Below are positions 5,972 to 7,362 of a stretch of DNA of 7,362 nucleotides, piece after piece. The translations under genes were made by a program, and so were the position numbers. The notes under the pieces were generated by a model. It did no database searches and had not been told where the DNA came from. It saw only the letters and a program-made list of their open reading frames with translations. The stretch comes from Deinococcus sp. (lineage in GTDB: Bacteria; Deinococcota; Deinococci; Deinococcales; Deinococcaceae). Every line of letters starts with the position of its first letter. The stretch's first letter is position 1. The stretch covers positions 1 to 7,362 of the forward strand of contig JANXWI010000548.1 of the NCBI GenBank assembly GCA_025351205.1. Direction: 5' to 3'.

Positions 5972-7362
5972 ACATTCAGGAGCTGCCGAAGACCCTCGGG
6001 GCTGCCGCATTGCTGCTGTGTTGCGCGGGCTGCGCGTCACGGACGCCGCAGGCCACCGGTGTCCAGGCCACCGCGACTCAGGCCGCTGCACAGGCGGAAC
6101 CCGCCCCCGTCGCGCCGCAGCCCCTGACCCCGCTACCACAGGGGCTGCACGGCCTGGCCGGCGCCTACACCGACGCCTCGTACCTCACGGCCTTCGACTT
6201 CGGACTGCACTCGCACTGGCGGCAGCCCTGGCGCTCGTTTCTGGAAACCGTGCCCGCCCAGCAGTTTCTGGACGGCGTCGGCATCGGGTTTCCGATGGGC
6301 AGCGAGCTGAACCCGGACCTCGTGGCCCGGATGCTGTCGAAGAGCGGCTTTCGCAATGTCCGCATCGAGGTCGGCTGGGGCGCGGTCAACGTGGATGACG
6401 AGTCGGTGCTCAACAATGCCGAGCAGCTGTCCGAGTCTCTGGCCGCCTGCAAACGCTGGAACCTGCGCCCGCTGATTCTGCTCAACCTGCACCAGGGCGC
6501 CCCGGGACCGATGAAGACCTTCGGGCGCCGGGTGACCCAGGACGCCGCAGAGGGCGCGACCCGGCTGCGCCTGGATTCCACGGCGGGGCTGGTGCTGGGC
6601 CGCAGCGGCCTGTCGGACCTGAGCGACTACTGGGCCGCCGAGGCGCTGATCACCGGCATCGACGGCGACGCCGTGACGCTTTCCAAGCCGCTTCCGCTGG
6701 CCCTGAAGGCGGGCAAGGAGGTCAAGATGGCGACCCTCAGCTACCTGCCCTTCACCGTGCCGGGCGGCCCCGATTACACGGCCACCATGAACGGCTGGAA
6801 GCGCTATGTCGGCACGGTGGCGGGCCTCGTGACCAGGGCGCTGGGCACGGCTGGGCAGCAGGACCTGGGTTTCGATCTGGAGGTGTACAACGAGCTGACC
6901 TTCGGCACGCACTTCCTGTACATCAACGACTACTATCAGCCGCCTCTGGAACAGTACGAAGAAGAATCTATCTGGCACAACCTGGTGGCCGCCACCGCCG
7001 GATATCTGGACGAGCACCCGGCCCAGTTCGCGGGCGTGGGACTGAGCAACGGCTTTGCCAACACCATTCCCTGGACGGCTTCGAGTCGGCAGCCGAGCCG
7101 TGTGCAGGCGATTGGCAAGCACCCCTACCACGGACCCAGCAGTTTTCCGGCAGACGAGGCGAGCGGTGTAGCGCTGGGCCAGGACGGCAGACCCACCTCG
7201 GCGGTGCCCAGCTACGAAGCCCTGCTTCCGGAATTTTACGCCACCGGATTGCAGACCGAGACGCTGCTGCGAGACAGCGCCCCGCTGAACAACGACATTT
7301 ACGGCACGCTGCACGGGCGCTTCGGGCGTGGCCCCGCCGCCCCGGTGGACGTCTGGATGACC
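5968..7362 (+). CDS. Lipoprotein with clan GH-A-like glycoside hydrolase domain (3' end missing)
   Basis: The frame is open from 5788 to the window end; at least 465 residues are seen from TTG 5968. An h-region LGAAALLL and the lipobox CAGC put the lipidated Cys at residue 22, so the protein should be anchored on the cell surface. An Ala/Pro/Gln-rich linker runs to about residue 58. The catalytic domain looks like a (beta/alpha)8 glycosidase: YLTAFDFGLHSHWRQPW (about 70-86), GFRNVRIEVGWG (about 127-138), RPLILLNLHQGAP (about 167-179), and VYNELTFG with N308-E309, the Asn-Glu pair that carries the acid/base Glu in clan GH-A. VDVWMT is the last sequence seen; the nucleophile Glu typically follows such a strand, just beyond the window. 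Residues about 192-262 look like a beta-rich insert. The start is uncertain: TTG has no Shine-Dalgarno and gives a poorly charged n-region. Substrate and exact GH family are not determined. Confidence 0.75.
   Translation, partial: MNIQELPKTLGAAALLLCCAGCASRTPQATGVQATATQAAAQAEPAPVAPQPLTPLPQGLHGLAGAYTDASYLTAFDFGLHSHWRQPWRSFLETVPAQQFLDGVGIGFPMGSELNPDLVARMLSKSGFRNVRIEVGWGAVNVDDESVLNNAEQLSESLAACKRWNLRPLILLNLHQGAPGPMKTFGRRVTQDAAEGATRLRLDSTAGLVLGRSGLSDLSDYWAAEALITGIDGDAVTLSKPLPLALKAGKEVKMATLSYLPFTVPGGPDYTATMNGWKRYVGTVAGLVTRALGTAGQQDLGFDLEVYNELTFGTHFLYINDYYQPPLEQYEEESIWHNLVAATAGYLDEHPAQFAGVGLSNGFANTIPWTASSRQPSRVQAIGKHPYHGPSSFPADEASGVALGQDGRPTSAVPSYEALLPEFYATGLQTETLLRDSAPLNNDIYGTLHGRFGRGPAAPVDVWMT

Noticed and set aside
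6133..7314. 393-codon open frame on the minus strand
   Set aside because: It is the antisense shadow of the glycosidase-like lipoprotein, whose plus-strand frame gives clear motifs (lipobox, NE pair). The minus product is a low-complexity Gln/Arg/Gly/Val-rich string with no recognisable domain.
1..7362. CRISPR arrays, tRNA or rRNA genes, insertion sequences, and the Deinococcus radiation/desiccation response palindrome
   Set aside because: Scanning by eye found no regularly spaced repeats, no cloverleaf-like or rRNA-like segments, no transposase and no convincing match to that palindrome.

Overview
The window is GC-rich bacterial DNA, most like a Deinococcus-type (Deinococcota) chromosome. 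That assignment rests on base composition, codon use and the general look of the MoeA, quinone oxidoreductase and glycosidase-like proteins; no rRNA or other decisive marker is present. Both ends are cut inside genes.

Layout: (1) 2-541 (+), the C-terminal part of a renalase-like FAD-dependent oxidoreductase. (2) 542-758, a convergent gap with one perfect hairpin. (3) 759-1964 (-), MoeA, the molybdenum insertase of molybdenum cofactor synthesis. (4) 2103-3089 (-), a zinc-free quinone oxidoreductase of the MDR superfamily with a strong ribosome binding site and a small palindrome just upstream. (5) 3132-4028 (-), a LysR-type regulator, divergent from (6) 4134-4823 (+), a DJ-1/PfpI (Hsp31-like) protein, followed by (7) 4905-5471 (+), an exported YbhB/YbcL-type PEBP protein. 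The 105-base divergent gap between 5 and 6 is AT-rich and carries a long imperfect dyad with a classical T-N11-A LysR box. (8) 5472-5967, mostly non-coding, containing a decayed copy of the start of a quinone oxidoreductase gene. (9) 5968-7362 (+), the N-terminal 465 residues of a lipoprotein with a clan GH-A-like glycosidase domain, running off the window.

The LysR, DJ-1 and PEBP genes form a visibly AT-richer block (about 35-50% G+C in sampled lines, against 65-83% in the flanks) and look like an acquired, self-regulated cassette. The block lies between the intact qor 5' end (3020-3077) and the degenerate qor-like 5' end (5666-5723), both in the same orientation. This points to insertion between, or recombination involving, two quinone oxidoreductase genes. 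Functionally, qor and the DJ-1 protein both belong to families that deal with reactive electrophiles (quinones, dicarbonyls). An electrophile-response role for the cassette is therefore plausible but is inference. MoeA, the FAD enzyme and the glycosidase lipoprotein show no obvious functional link to it.
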